Shown one piece after another: positions 24,801 to 37,000 of a stretch of DNA of 64,000 nt. The notes under the pieces were generated by a model. It had not been told where the DNA came from. It searched no databases and worked only from the letters and a program-made list of their open reading frames with translations. How positions within the stretch are numbered: the stretch's first letter is position 1; each line of letters opens with the position of its first letter. Position numbers and translations under genes: made by a program. The stretch comes from Paragordius varius. Its lineage: Eukaryota > Nematomorpha. The stretch spans positions 2,108,001 through 2,172,000 of the forward strand of contig OZ176054.1 of assembly GCA_964247055.1 (NCBI GenBank). The letters are read 5' to 3'.

Positions 24801-27800
24801 GAAAAAAAGTTAATTTATTTGCTATCACATGTTATGTTATATCATCAAATCTACAAACATAAAACACAAATATATATTTGAAGAGGTGTATAAAATCATT
24901 ATTCACACCTTGTGCAAGTTGGTGCACTTGACATTGGCCTGTTTTCCATATTCATATTCACAACATCCTTTTTAAGGTGTCGGAAAGCGCGGGGAGAAGC
25001 TAAATGTGTCCCGCTAAAATATTCTTGTACATTATCCCACCGCGGTGTTATCAACTGTTTCCGATTCACAAAGTACTGGTAATCCGGTTGAGCGACTAAC
25101 AATAAACAAGCATGGTCCGGATCCGATTTTATCATTTCAACAACCTTTGCGTAGAAAAATGTGTAAAAAAAGCAAATTTGATATTAAATTTTGATTTGAT
25201 GTAAATATACTGTTTTATGATCAATTCTTGCAATATTTTTCCCGTTAACTTCAATGAGTCGATCACCCTCACACAAATTAGCAGCTTGAGCCGGGCTATT
25301 GTCATCCACTTTACCTATGAAATGTCCTATCCCAGTTTCCGTGAATTGGGCATCGGCACTAAGCACTTCCGTTTTGGCAGCATGTAAATTGAAACCATAT
25401 CTGTGAATATATATATATAGAGGAAAGAAAAATTTTATAATTTGTTTATAATACCCTTGAAAATCGGGCCATTTATTAAGGTGACACAACTTGACAACCG
25501 GGAGTTTACTGCATGGGTCAGGTACACTCTCTAAAACTGGTTTATCCTAAATCAAACAAAAATATTAAATTGATATAGAACTAAAATAATTTGTTAAAAA
25601 AATTATACAGGGTTCATTTTTGCTGGTGATGTATTAGTTTGAAAAGCTGTAATAGTTGAAATATTTTTCGGGATATTTGAAGATGATGAGGTTTCTGTTT
25701 TTGAAGATGTTTCGATTTTAATAGTTTTTGGATTATTATCACCACTAATGATTGTATTCGAAGCAGCAGTATCTTCTGGTTTCTCAGGTGATTTTTGTTG
25801 AGAAGAGGTAGTAGAACTTTTTTTAGGTTTTAGGGCTTTAAGATTCAAAAAATTGTTGAGAGTTGTCAGGGAAGATTTTTTGGGTGATGGTGTTGTTTTA
25901 TTGTCAGATTTTATGTTTGATGATACAACAGTAGTTGTTATTGGACTTGAATGGTGGCTTATAGAAGTAGAAATTGGAGTTTGCGATGAAGGTGTGATGG
26001 TACTTAAAAGTTTTTTCTCAGAAACTTTGGGCGTAGTTGGCTGTATATCAGCTGTAGATTTAGTCTTAGATTCCTTTGAGGCAACCGGAGAAGAAGTTAT
26101 TAAAGTTTTATCGGTACCAGTAGTATCAATGCTCCGGGGTGAAACCTTGGCCGAATCAAACGAAGCGGTTGTATTGATTTCTTTTGGTGAGGGTGTAGAA
26201 GTTGAAACAAAAGTATCACTTGTGATGGTATGGGTTATGGCAGACGAAGGCGTTGATTTGATCTATTATAAAATTAATTAATTTATTAAAAAGTCAAATC
26301 AAAACTTTACAAAATATAGCGCATAAAATTTACAATTCCAACAAGCTTGCCGTCAGTATATTTGGCGGTTGATACCGGAGAAGAATCAAAATTTTTATTT
26401 GTGATGATATTATTATTGTTGATGATAGTGTTTGATTTGGATGAATTTGAGGATGTATCAAATGTCGCGTTATTATTGTTAATATTGTTGATATTATTGA
26501 TTTTTTTGACTGGGTCAATATTATTTATATTTGTAACATTTTTACTTTTTGTAGTATTGACAATATTATCTTGTTTATTGGCGACTGTTAAAATTGGCGT
26601 GGGACTGCTAGAACCGACTAAACGTGCGACAATAAGTTCAGCTTTATCTGGATCAGTTTTTATGAGATGGACAACCTTGGCAAATGATAAATTCAATGTA
26701 AGAAAAGTAAAATAACTAACTAATAAACACTTTTTACTTAAACAGGAATAGAATTGTTTAGGAACAAAAGAAATGGGAAAGCGTAAAAAATGAAAAAATG
26801 ACTAATGAATGATATACAACAGGGTTGTTGGTTATAGCGTAGTTTTTTAGCCGTGCAACGTCAAAAAAAACGAAAACAAACAAAAACACTAAAATAATTT
26901 TTTATTGCCTTTTGTTTTTTTGCACATATATTTGCTATAAAACATATGTATAAACAAGTGTCTCTTTTCCAGTATTTTTTTAAAAGGAGCGAAATATACA
27001 CTAATAAATGATATTGCTGTCATCATCATTATATAATTAGTTACCAATAAAATTTTATACGACACGAGATATCTTGCGGTTTAAAACTAATATTAACCCT
27101 CCTTTCATAAAAACAACACCACAATGTGGAAAAAATCGATTTCCTTGTTATAAGCACACTTATACTCCCTGAGTAAATTTTTGTTAGTTTTGTGCATTTT
27201 TCTCAATTTCTGCCAAATTTTTCTATATAAACAAACAACAAATCCAATTTCTTTTGTAACGCGAAATTACTTTTTTTATTACAAATTATATTTGCTTGTA
27301 CAAGGAACAGGCTACTGCCGTGTATACTATAAATAACGTTAAAATACCTCTTAAATTTAAATAACGAAATTATATGTTATATTCTTATTTTTCAATTATC
27401 AAGTGGTCTGTGTGGTAATTTATATTTCAACAAAACGATAATTTAGTTCTTTTTTAAATAATTTTTAAAACCATAATAGCCCCAAATGTAATGATATATA
27501 TATAGACCGCTAAATAAAAGATAATTAAACTATTTTTATTTACGCAGGAAATTGCATTTTGATATTTTAATTAAATATCTATAATCAAGGCCTCTAATGT
27601 TATTAATAGAGTTGGGTATTAGAACGATCATAAAATAAATAACCGGCTTATGAAAGCAGTTTAAGGTCATTACTGTCTAATCCCAAATGAAAACAGATTT
27701 AATTAAACAAAAAAATAATAGCATTCATTCACATTTGTTTTAACGTTAAATGTCAAAAGAAAATATAAAATATTATATGTATTTAATTAATATTATACTT

Positions 27801-30800
27801 AATAATATCACGCGATAAACATATGTTCATTTTGACTATTTTTAGAGCGGTCACAATCACGGGCAGACTGTATACATGACCGTCGGATTTATTTAATTAA
27901 ATAATATACGGTTATTAACTTTCATATAAATATTTCATTTCTTTATTTTCCGGAAATTTTTTTTAAAAGAAAATATAAAATAATCTCCATATTTAAATTC
28001 CACATGAAAACTAAATCGCTTGGCATAAAAGTTATTTTTTATAAAAAAGCCTATTATGAGAAAATGGTAATTTACATTGTACTTTACCTCTAATCTATCA
28101 ACACAATATTACAGGGATTACATTAAAAACATGCTGATAAGCAGGGATAGGGATAGCACGGTCAAAATTTTGTCTTCTTTGATTAATCGATATAATACAA
28201 AGATTTTTGTTCATATTTATGGCTCTTAACGTAACCTATCAACAAAGTTTATTACTTTACATCAATATGATTATAATATTCTGTTTGGTTCCTTACTTCT
28301 TTATATAAACCACCACATATTTATCTTATCAAATATATGTATATTTACATTTAATTTATCACATAATTTAATGTGCTAAACTTTGTCGCGTAGTAATAAC
28401 AAAAAAAGATAAAACTATGATATAATAAAAAACCTAAATCTCTGGTATGATGGTAAGGAATTAACTAGTGAAAATACAACAAACATACACCTTATACATC
28501 CGATAACTCTCCACCTAACATAAGGGAATATAAATTTATCTTATTTAATACAAAAATATAGGACTTAAATATAAATTAACAGGCATGTTAATAAACTGAC
28601 TTAAAGAGCATTATTTAGCATAAAGTTTCCTAAAATCAGGGTTATTAGATAATTTGTCATAATAAAAAGCGAGGGCCCTTAAAATAATCCGTCATTTTAC
28701 ATCTAACAATATTATCTTAAAAAACCTTTTATAATTAGAGTGCCAAATTTTCGCCTCCACATTTTTTGATGAAAACCTCATAAATATCATTAATAGTATT
28801 ATTCTATTATTTCAAACTACCTGATAAATTAAAACTAATATTGCGGAAACTTGTTTCAACATTTTAAACATTTAATTTGTTCTGACCGGATTTAGTTTAG
28901 AAATATTAATAAATTTTAACTCTAATCAATTTTGTCGATCGATAAAATGAGTACTAACATAAGCGGATCCCTATAATATCTATGTATAATTCATAGGCCA
29001 ATAAAAACTATTGGTTAGACACTAAATGGCATTAAATAAAATATTTTCCGAACGTTTTATATTCTGCCCTTTTAGCGCTAATCTACTATATTATTATCTA
29101 TTTTAGTAAAATAAGAGTTGTTCTAACCCCAATCCAAAAACATTCAAAATATTTGTGATAAAGTTTATAGTTTTTTTGAATTAATATTTTATCAAAATTG
29201 TTTGTAATATATCCAAACAGCAAACCAACAACATTTCCTCCAATATTCTGGCCTGCCAGTTCAAATATTTTTATAATCTGTTGAATCTTTCTGTTCCAAA
29301 GTTACAAACTCATTTTACAATAAAATCATTTGAAAACAACATTTCCTTCCAAAGTTTTATATTCATATTAACATCTAACAGGACTTTAAACCGTAACAGG
29401 TTTTTCACTTTTTTCAAACCAATTCAAGGCCCTGGCATTTGACCATCTTAAAATATATATGAGCATATCAAATCTATACCTGAGTATGCTTTAAATCTTT
29501 CACCATTCTCCCATTAACACTGTACAGTATGTCACGGGGTTTAAGACCAGCTTTTTGAGCTGGTGAATCTAAATCAACTTGGCCAATAAAGTAAGAGCCC
29601 TTGTAAGGAATTGGTTCGGAATGTTGTTCATCAACGGGCAGGGAGGCATCATCCAAAATATTGATATACCGCTGGGGTGGAATGAAAAAATCTTCTGTGT
29701 TGGCACTTTCATTTCCGCCGTTTGCTAAATCAGTTTTGAAATAATGTTAGGGTTAAAAATTATTTTTTTTTCCAAGAGGTTAGAAGTTTAATTAATTCAA
29801 TGAGTTTCTTTCTTATTTAATAAATTTAACCCTTTGTTCAGAACTGACATAACAATATAAAAATATGCGATTTCGGGTATATTTTGTAATTAGTTAGTTT
29901 ACCATCTCGCCCTTATAAACGTGACAAATATATGAAAGGCATAAACCATAGATATAGCTAGCGGGTTTTCCTAATATTTCATTAAAGACTTCTTGTTATA
30001 AATAAGATTAGATTAAAAGGGGAAAATCACAAACAATTATGTCAATAAAAATATAAAAAATGATAGCTGATATTAATATGGTTAACCCAAGCTTGTTTTT
30101 CTAACAGTTTCGTGGGTTAATTCATATATTCGTATACGATCAAATCTATCATTAACAAATATAAATATACAGTTAAAATTCTTTTTGTCAGGTAATAGGT
30201 ACCGCAAAAAAAACATTTTTTAATTTATATATATTGTCAATTAAGGTGGGTGCATCATTTAAACGCATAATAACTTCTTTTGTGCGGATATAAAAAGCCC
30301 TGATTATAATTTGGGAAAAATCAGAGAAAATGGCTGTTTTGAAACTAAATTATAGCGCGAATTTTAAGGAAGTTTTAAACCATATTGTGGATAAAAAATC
30401 GAATCCATTGTAAATATATATATATATCATTTACACTTCAAATTTACCCTAAATAAATTATGTATTGAATATTGAAAAATTACATATTTTTTTTATATTG
30501 TTAAAAAATAAAATTTCGTTTAATATCAACAAGACTGAAAAAATAATAAACTATGTTATAAAGAAATAATTTATATTAATGATGAGTTATATTAGCCCGA
30601 AAAGTCATAATTTATTTTTAGGGTGAATTTAAATAGTTCAAGGGTAATTTTGATGCGTAAATGGTATATTGAAAAAAAAAACGATTTTTACCCAATCAAC
30701 CAACTATAGCAGTTGAAATAAATTTTAAATATATAGAGTGCGGATATTACTTATGGGCTAATTCACTCATTTTTGGTCATCATGATATAAAACAAATTTT

Positions 30801-32432
30801 GTCCATAATTACTAAATACACAGGAATTTAATGTCGTAAGATAAGGAGGTGTTTAATTTAAACAGCCAGCTATATGATTGGCTAACATATATAAGTGCAT
30901 ACATACTGTAAAATAAGCCGAAAAAATGGCGTTGTGCACAAAAAAGTCATCACAAAGGTCCATTTTTTAAAAAAGTCACAAAGGTCCATTTTTAAACAGT
31001 CGCTATTCTTGCTAATTTTCAAAAAAATCCAGATGCAAATTTATATAGACCGCTTTGTCCTAAATAATAAATATTTAATTTTTACAATGGAAATCAAGGA
31101 TAAATCCATATGTTTATTACGATAAAGTTAATACTTCCATATCTAATTCGCTCAAATCAATCAATATGTAAAAAAACATTATCCACTTTGCGCCCATTAA
31201 ATTACATGTCTTTTTCTTTAAAATAAAACCAAATCAAAACTAAAAAAACTAAAAGTTTAAAAGTTACTTTGTTGATTAGGAGTGGAACTTAAAGCAGGAC
31301 TTCCTGGAGCCGGAGTACTGCTGGCAGAAATAGAGGGCCCACGTGACGAGCCCGTTGATCGCCCAAAATTGTGTAAATCAAAACCGTATCCTTCATAATC
31401 CCGCGATGGTTTTAGTACAATGTGAACTAAATTAGCTGGTGGACGATTTGAATCAGGTCTACTGGAAAACGTTGAGGAAGCTATTGAAGGTGTTCTCTAC
31501 CAAACAATAAAATATTTATGTATAATATATTTGTGTAATTGAATTTAAATATATAATCAAAAGTAAAAAACTTTATCGAGGAGATGTGTTCTTTTTAGGA
31601 GGGTATATAAATTAGACTTTTTTTGAAAAAACTGGGTTGGCAGAGTTTTAAAACTCTTAACAAAGATAAAAACTGAGCAATATTTGAAACCACCTTCAAC
31701 CAGTTCTCTTGTAAAAATACTGCTTGTTTTTCTTGTTTGTAAAAATCATAAAAAGTGTTGAATGATATCCGATAATTTTTCTAAATCTATATAAGACATT
31801 TATTTATTTCGACCAGATTTATTTGAAAGTTTTAGAACCGTCATTTAGAGCGATGGAACACCAAAACTATTCACAGTTATTGAAATCAGTGGGAATTTAA
31901 AATTTTAGAACTAACAATTTATATATGATACAAATACATTTCTTAATATGGTCGTAGTTATTTGATAATTTAAAGCCAAATTATAAATTATATTCAAAAC
32001 AGCTGTAATCTTAAATTTCAAACAATCTGGATTTATTCAAAAAAATATTTTTGAAAGTTATTAGCTATGCAAAGTTTGTCCTTTACATATTTTGTTAAAC
32101 ATCATAGACAGTTGTGATTAATGATAAATGATAATAATTGTTATGTAATGTTACATATAAGGTCACATGTCTATCTCTATTATAATTTTGGTTATTTTTG
32201 TTTAAACAAAAATATGAATGAGTATATACATATATATTTAGCTAATATTTATTTTAAGATAACCACTTCCAAAAACCACAAAATCTAAATTTGAAACAAA
32301 TAATTATAAAGTTAATATTATAATTATTGTTATTATTTAAATAAAAACTTTTTCCAGAACTAAATTTTATTTCTATAAGAGTCCAAAAAATATAGTTATG
32401 GTAAATTGTTTTAAGAATTATCGACAAAATCA

Positions 32433-32486
<54 letters not shown>

Positions 32487-33820
32487 CACCAATTATTAAT
32501 TAGCCAAAGGCAAGGTTAATTAATATTATTTCATTATTTAAATTATAAACGCATACATATAATTTTTTTGTCTATAATAAAAGTTAAACAAAATTAACAA
32601 ATTTTCATATATTTTAGCTCTATTATAAATAAAAATTAATAATAATTATGTAATCTTACGTTAAATTGCAACAAATTATGGTGTAGTAAAACCCCAAAAT
32701 TATTTCATTACATATATTGATTGATTTTAAAATTGGCCAATCTTTATTTTTGGATTAAGATGGAATACAAAGATAAGATAAAAAAATTTAAATCACAAAT
32801 TAGATTTATTAATGATAAAATCATAGGGCAAAAAAGTGCCCCAAAAAGTTTTGCTGTGAATAATTTAAATATATTTAATAAAATAATTTTATGTGTGTGC
32901 TAGGATTTCTACAACTTTCTATTAGCTATAAATTTTTTATAGATTACACATTTTATAAATTATTATGCAAATTAAATTGTTCAAGTTATAAAATATATGT
33001 ACTCATTTTGAATATCTTAGAGATTTTATAAAACAATACCTTACAACAAATATATATATTGCAAAGATTAATGAATATATTATATAATTTATTTAAATTT
33101 ACTATTGTGTGTGTGTGTACATTCTTGTGCAAAAACGGAGAAATTCTTAACATTTTTGATAGTAGCTTTATATATTAATGGATTTAAAATGGATAATTTT
33201 AGACGTTTAAAACTTTTACAGAATTTTGAGATAATCACAGGGTTAAATTTAGATAATTGATTTAAGTTAAGACATTTTTTTCATACTTTGACAGAGGGTT
33301 GTGGTGATTTTGAGGAGTTATTTGCGACATTGTTTGAAGCGGCACAAGCCACAGACGAATTTATGACGGAACTACCGGAAGTGGGATTATTTGTTTCATC
33401 CATTGAAGGTGTTCGAATAGAAACTGTCCTTTCTCTCGGCGTTTCCCCATAATCTGAATTGACTAAGGGATGATCCCCTCTGATGTTTAGAATGTTTCGA
33501 AGTTGTCCATTTATGGGAATACCTTCTTCCTCAAAGTATTGATCAGTTAAGGGATCAACTACCAACAACTTTGTTTCGTCCGGTTCCTGTTTAATGGCGT
33601 TTACGACTTGAGCATGAGTGTAGTTAACCACACTTGTACCATTGACTTCAATTAATCTATCACCTTCAAGGAGACCTGCTTGGGCCGCAGGACTCCCATC
33701 TTCGACTCGACCAATGTAATGACCGGTTTTTCGTTTTTCGGCATGTAAATTAAACCCATATCCATCATAATTTTTCCATTTAACCAAGTGACACAGTCTA
33801 GGTCTCCGTCCTGTATCCAT
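21872..33820 (-). CDS. NHERF/EBP50-like scaffold with three PDZ domains
   Basis: Minus-strand exons 33820-33287, 31496-31268, 29724-29480, 26675-26334, 26262-25609, 25546-25455, 25400-25211, 25144-24909, 24538-24118, 23553-23194 and 22252-21872 give 1227 residues in frame. Such proteins sit under the plasma membrane and bind C-terminal tails of transporters and receptors. PDZ1 (about 7-90) opens RPRLCHLVK with loop GYGFNLH; PDZ2 (about 200-356) has GYGFDLH; PDZ3 (about 687-790) has GYGFNLH. These class I loops and DETKLLVVD match NHERF1/2. PDZ2 carries some 70 extra residues between its second and third strands. Linkers are Ser/Thr/Asn-rich. The end, [13 protein letters not shown] to [11 protein letters not shown], may be an ezrin-binding-like helix (uncertain). 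Donor 24117 (GTTTTAC) is weak; read-through would end the protein at 24079 with SRKY. The 2.8-kb intron 26676-29479 shows nothing notable. Confidence 0.88.
30423..30669 (-). mobile_element. MITE family M1, copy b
   Basis: In the PDZ scaffold intron 29725-31267. Ends are ATATATCATTTACACTTCAA on the left and GCGTAAATGGTATAT on the right. The interior is the reverse complement of the copies at 11175 and about 40870, for example TAATGATGAGTTATATTAGC. Right-hand units with TTCAAGGGTAATTTTGATG are about 21 bp apart. Confidence 0.75.
30735..30911. mobile_element. MITE family M3, copy a
   Basis: Contains ACAAATTTTGTCCATAATTA and ends GTGCATACATACTGTA. Both motifs recur at 36897-37120 and, inverted, at 43196-43378. 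The left end (GGGCTAATTCACTCATT) is only roughly complementary to the right end (GATTGGCTAACATATATAAG), so this copy is the most diverged of the three. Confidence 0.6.
32436..32484. repeat. (TA)n microsatellite
   Basis: 49 bp of uninterrupted AT alternation in the intron between the first two coding exons of the PDZ scaffold. One of the longest tracts in the window. Confidence 0.95.
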
Positions 33821-34097
33821 TTATGGATGTATATATCTATATTACGAATAAAGTTAGATTCAGCACCAGAGATACGAACTATATAGGCACGATATGATGC
33901 GATCAAAATATTTAAACTAAGCAGGTAAAACGAATTTATGAAAACATATGGCACAGGTAAGAGCTCACATATGATGTTAAATTTTCTAAAATTATAATTT
34001 TATTTTAACTCTACATTAAATAAATTGAACGTTATAACAATTTATGTAGTGACACTTGTTGAAATATTATAAAAAAAACCGATAACATATGTAATTA
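33821..34097. promoter_or_regulatory. Divergent PDZ scaffold / Exo70 promoter region
   Basis: 277 bp separate the start codon of the minus-strand PDZ scaffold (33820) from the start codon of Exo70 (34098). Both genes must start transcription in or beyond this interval, so a shared bidirectional promoter is likely. No clear TATA box or other motif was recognised. Confidence 0.5.
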
Positions 34098-37000
34098 ATG
34101 TGTGCGACCGTGGAATCGTTGGAAAAGGTTCTTTTTTCAAAGTAATTTTTTAGAAAATAAAAACGGTTAATGGGATAAATGATATGCTTAAAAGATTTGA
34201 GTTTGAGACGACATCAATGGTAACAGTACTAAGTACATTTGATGAAAAACTACAGAAACTTGAAACAGCAGTTTTCCCTATATATAAAGAAAGTGGAAGT
34301 TTACAAACTAAACTAAAAAGTTAAATAACTTCATTAAATTATTTTTAGATGCCGAATCTTTGTTAACTAGTCTTGACCAAATTTTAGTGTACTACAATAC
34401 AGCAAAGGAATGTGAAACCTTGATTGAGCAAACGTAAATCAATTTATAATTTCCAGTAATATTTCAAACAATCCCGAAGAATACTTTGCCATACTCGATA
34501 AAATAGTTTCGGCCAAAGAATTTTTTGTTGAAAACCAATTGTCGGCAAAAGATTTGCAAAAAATAGTAATTTTACATTTTAATATTCCGCAGAAAAATTT
34601 GTTTGACCGTGGAATCGATCGCTTAGAAAAGGAATACAAATATATTTTATTGCAAATGTCAAAACCCATACCATCTCATGTAACTCTTGATTTGATTAAT
34701 CACGAAGAAGGTATAAAATCCAAATTTTATCATCAGTTAATTACATATTTACCAAAATATATAATTAAAAATGCTTCAAAATAATACACATTCTCTTTTA
34801 GGTTTTCTGCTGTTTGGATATTTACAATTTTAATTTTCCAATATTCATTTTTTATTACTAGAAATAACCAGTGAAAATGTATTGGCAATCGGTAATATTC
34901 CAGGTATCTATTTCTCTATTGTTTTTTATTTTTCAATAAGTGTTTTTTCTCATTTCCCAAAAATATTCAAAATAAAAATAATTTTAAAATAAAAAATCAG
35001 ACAAAAAATATTAGAATAAAAAATAATTTTTGTCAAAAGCTTTTTATCATTTTATTTTTTTATTCTTAAATATTCTTTTTTAGAGTCATCGTGTAAAAAT
35101 CTTTTAAAGATAGCTACCTGGTTGAGTTCTAATGCTGAATCTCCAAACTTTATGACAACTTATTCACAGATTAGAGGCGATGCTCTAATGGCTTCCTTAA
35201 AAGCGTAAATACTATGTTTATAAAGATTTCATTTTTGCAGTGAAACATATAAAGATAGTTTTTTATAAATAAATTTATATATATATTTTAAAAAATCTTG
35301 AGTTTTTCTTTATCTTATGAATAAAAAAATCAAATGCTTAAAATATTTTTCTCGTTACAAACTTTTCATTTTAATTTTTACTGCAGCAATATTATATTGA
35401 TTATTGAATTGAATTGAATTCAGGTTAAGAGACCATTTGAAATCGCAAAGTGGGAGTGGATCGTCCTTATCAACCCCGTCAAGTTTTGTAAGCTACATTT
35501 TTTAAATTTATAAAATTAAATTTTTTTTCATAAAAATATATTTTTGTTACAAATAATATTTATATATATATATATATATATATATCTTTAAGGAATAATA
35601 TTTTTCAATTGTATTGTATTTTTTGTGTATTAACAAACACGTTTTTATACATGATGTAATTTTAAATGGTGTTTAATGAAACATGATCTAATATATATTT
35701 TGAAAAAGTATCTTTAAAGCTTTAAAATTTTGTTATTAAGTTATAAAACAAAAATTACTTATAATTAAATTTATTACAAACTAATTTTTCAAATATTTGT
35801 ACAACATTATTTATAGCTAAGCACAAGTTATCGCCTATCCAATTACTCCCATTATTTAAACAATCAAGGTGAAACTGGAAATAGCCTTAATATGACACGA
35901 AATCTATTGTCATTTTTTGGGAGTCACAACGCGACAAATAATTACAATAATCCTCCACATTTTAGGATTAAAACACAATTTCAAAACTTGTCAAATACGT
36001 CAAAACCGGCGAACTCAAATACTTTAAAAACTTTAAATGTTATTAGTGTTAATAATCCAAGAAATTTATCTACCACTGCCATGTCAACAAATGAATCATT
36101 TCAAAATGTTCAAAAGAATAAAACTTTATCATTGAACAGAGGTGTCTCTGGTCCAGCGCATATGATAAGCTCATCGGGACTTCAACAAAATGCACAAAAT
36201 TTGAGGTTTTAATTGAAATTTTTGAAATGTTATACAATATTTAACACTTCGTTACTTCACATTATTGTGCTAGTTTACCTTTTAGGGTAGTTTTAGATCC
36301 CAGAGCTCAATTTTATTAAAAGTTAACTTAACTAAAATTAAATTATCAAATATTGTTTTCATGTTTTAGAGAAAAAATTTTATATTTTTTACAGTTTTAT
36401 TACTAATAGAGCCTAAAATTGGGACATATATCAAGTTTTAGATGGTAAAATATAGCCTGAAAGCTTTTTTAAATTATTTATATTTTTTAACCTTAATATA
36501 CATTTATTTGCCTGTTTAGCAATTTAAAAAAATTAAAGGAGAAAATAGCGACAAAACGTTTGTGATGAGGTTTTTTACTCCATTTTTTAAAAAATTATCT
36601 TTGTATATTACGCCTAAAAGCCTAAAGAAAGTATATTTTTTAATTCGGCTTATTACCTTAAATATCTTTGAAAATATTCAAATTTCAAATCGCTCTAGCT
36701 AGGATACAAAACTACCCCAAAAGGAATAAAAATAAATAAGGGAAAACAAAAGTAAATTTATAATATATAAAATCGAATAAGTTTTCATTTTTCCTAATAT
36801 CTTAAAACGATATGTCATATCTAAAAATCAAGGTTTAAAACAATGTTTACATCTGTATAAAATAAAATTTTTCTTTATTATATTTGATATATATAATACA
36901 ATATGCACATTTATGTTGTTCAGATTATTGTTGGTCAATTAATAATACAGTAGCGTATGTTATAAAATAAATTTTGTCCATAATTGTTTCAAAAAAGTAA

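Noticed and set aside
25853-26281. 142-codon plus-strand frame rich in Val
   Set aside because: Antisense to exon 5 of the PDZ scaffold, whose Ser/Thr-rich coding strand fits splice sites and phase on both sides.
26347-26715. 122-codon plus-strand hydrophobic frame
   Set aside because: Antisense to exon 4 of the PDZ scaffold. The Leu-rich product comes from Asn/Ile codons on the real strand.
34439-34669. Minus-strand frame over Exo70 exon 4
   Set aside because: Shadow of the Exo70 coding exon, which aligns with EXOC7 on the plus strand.
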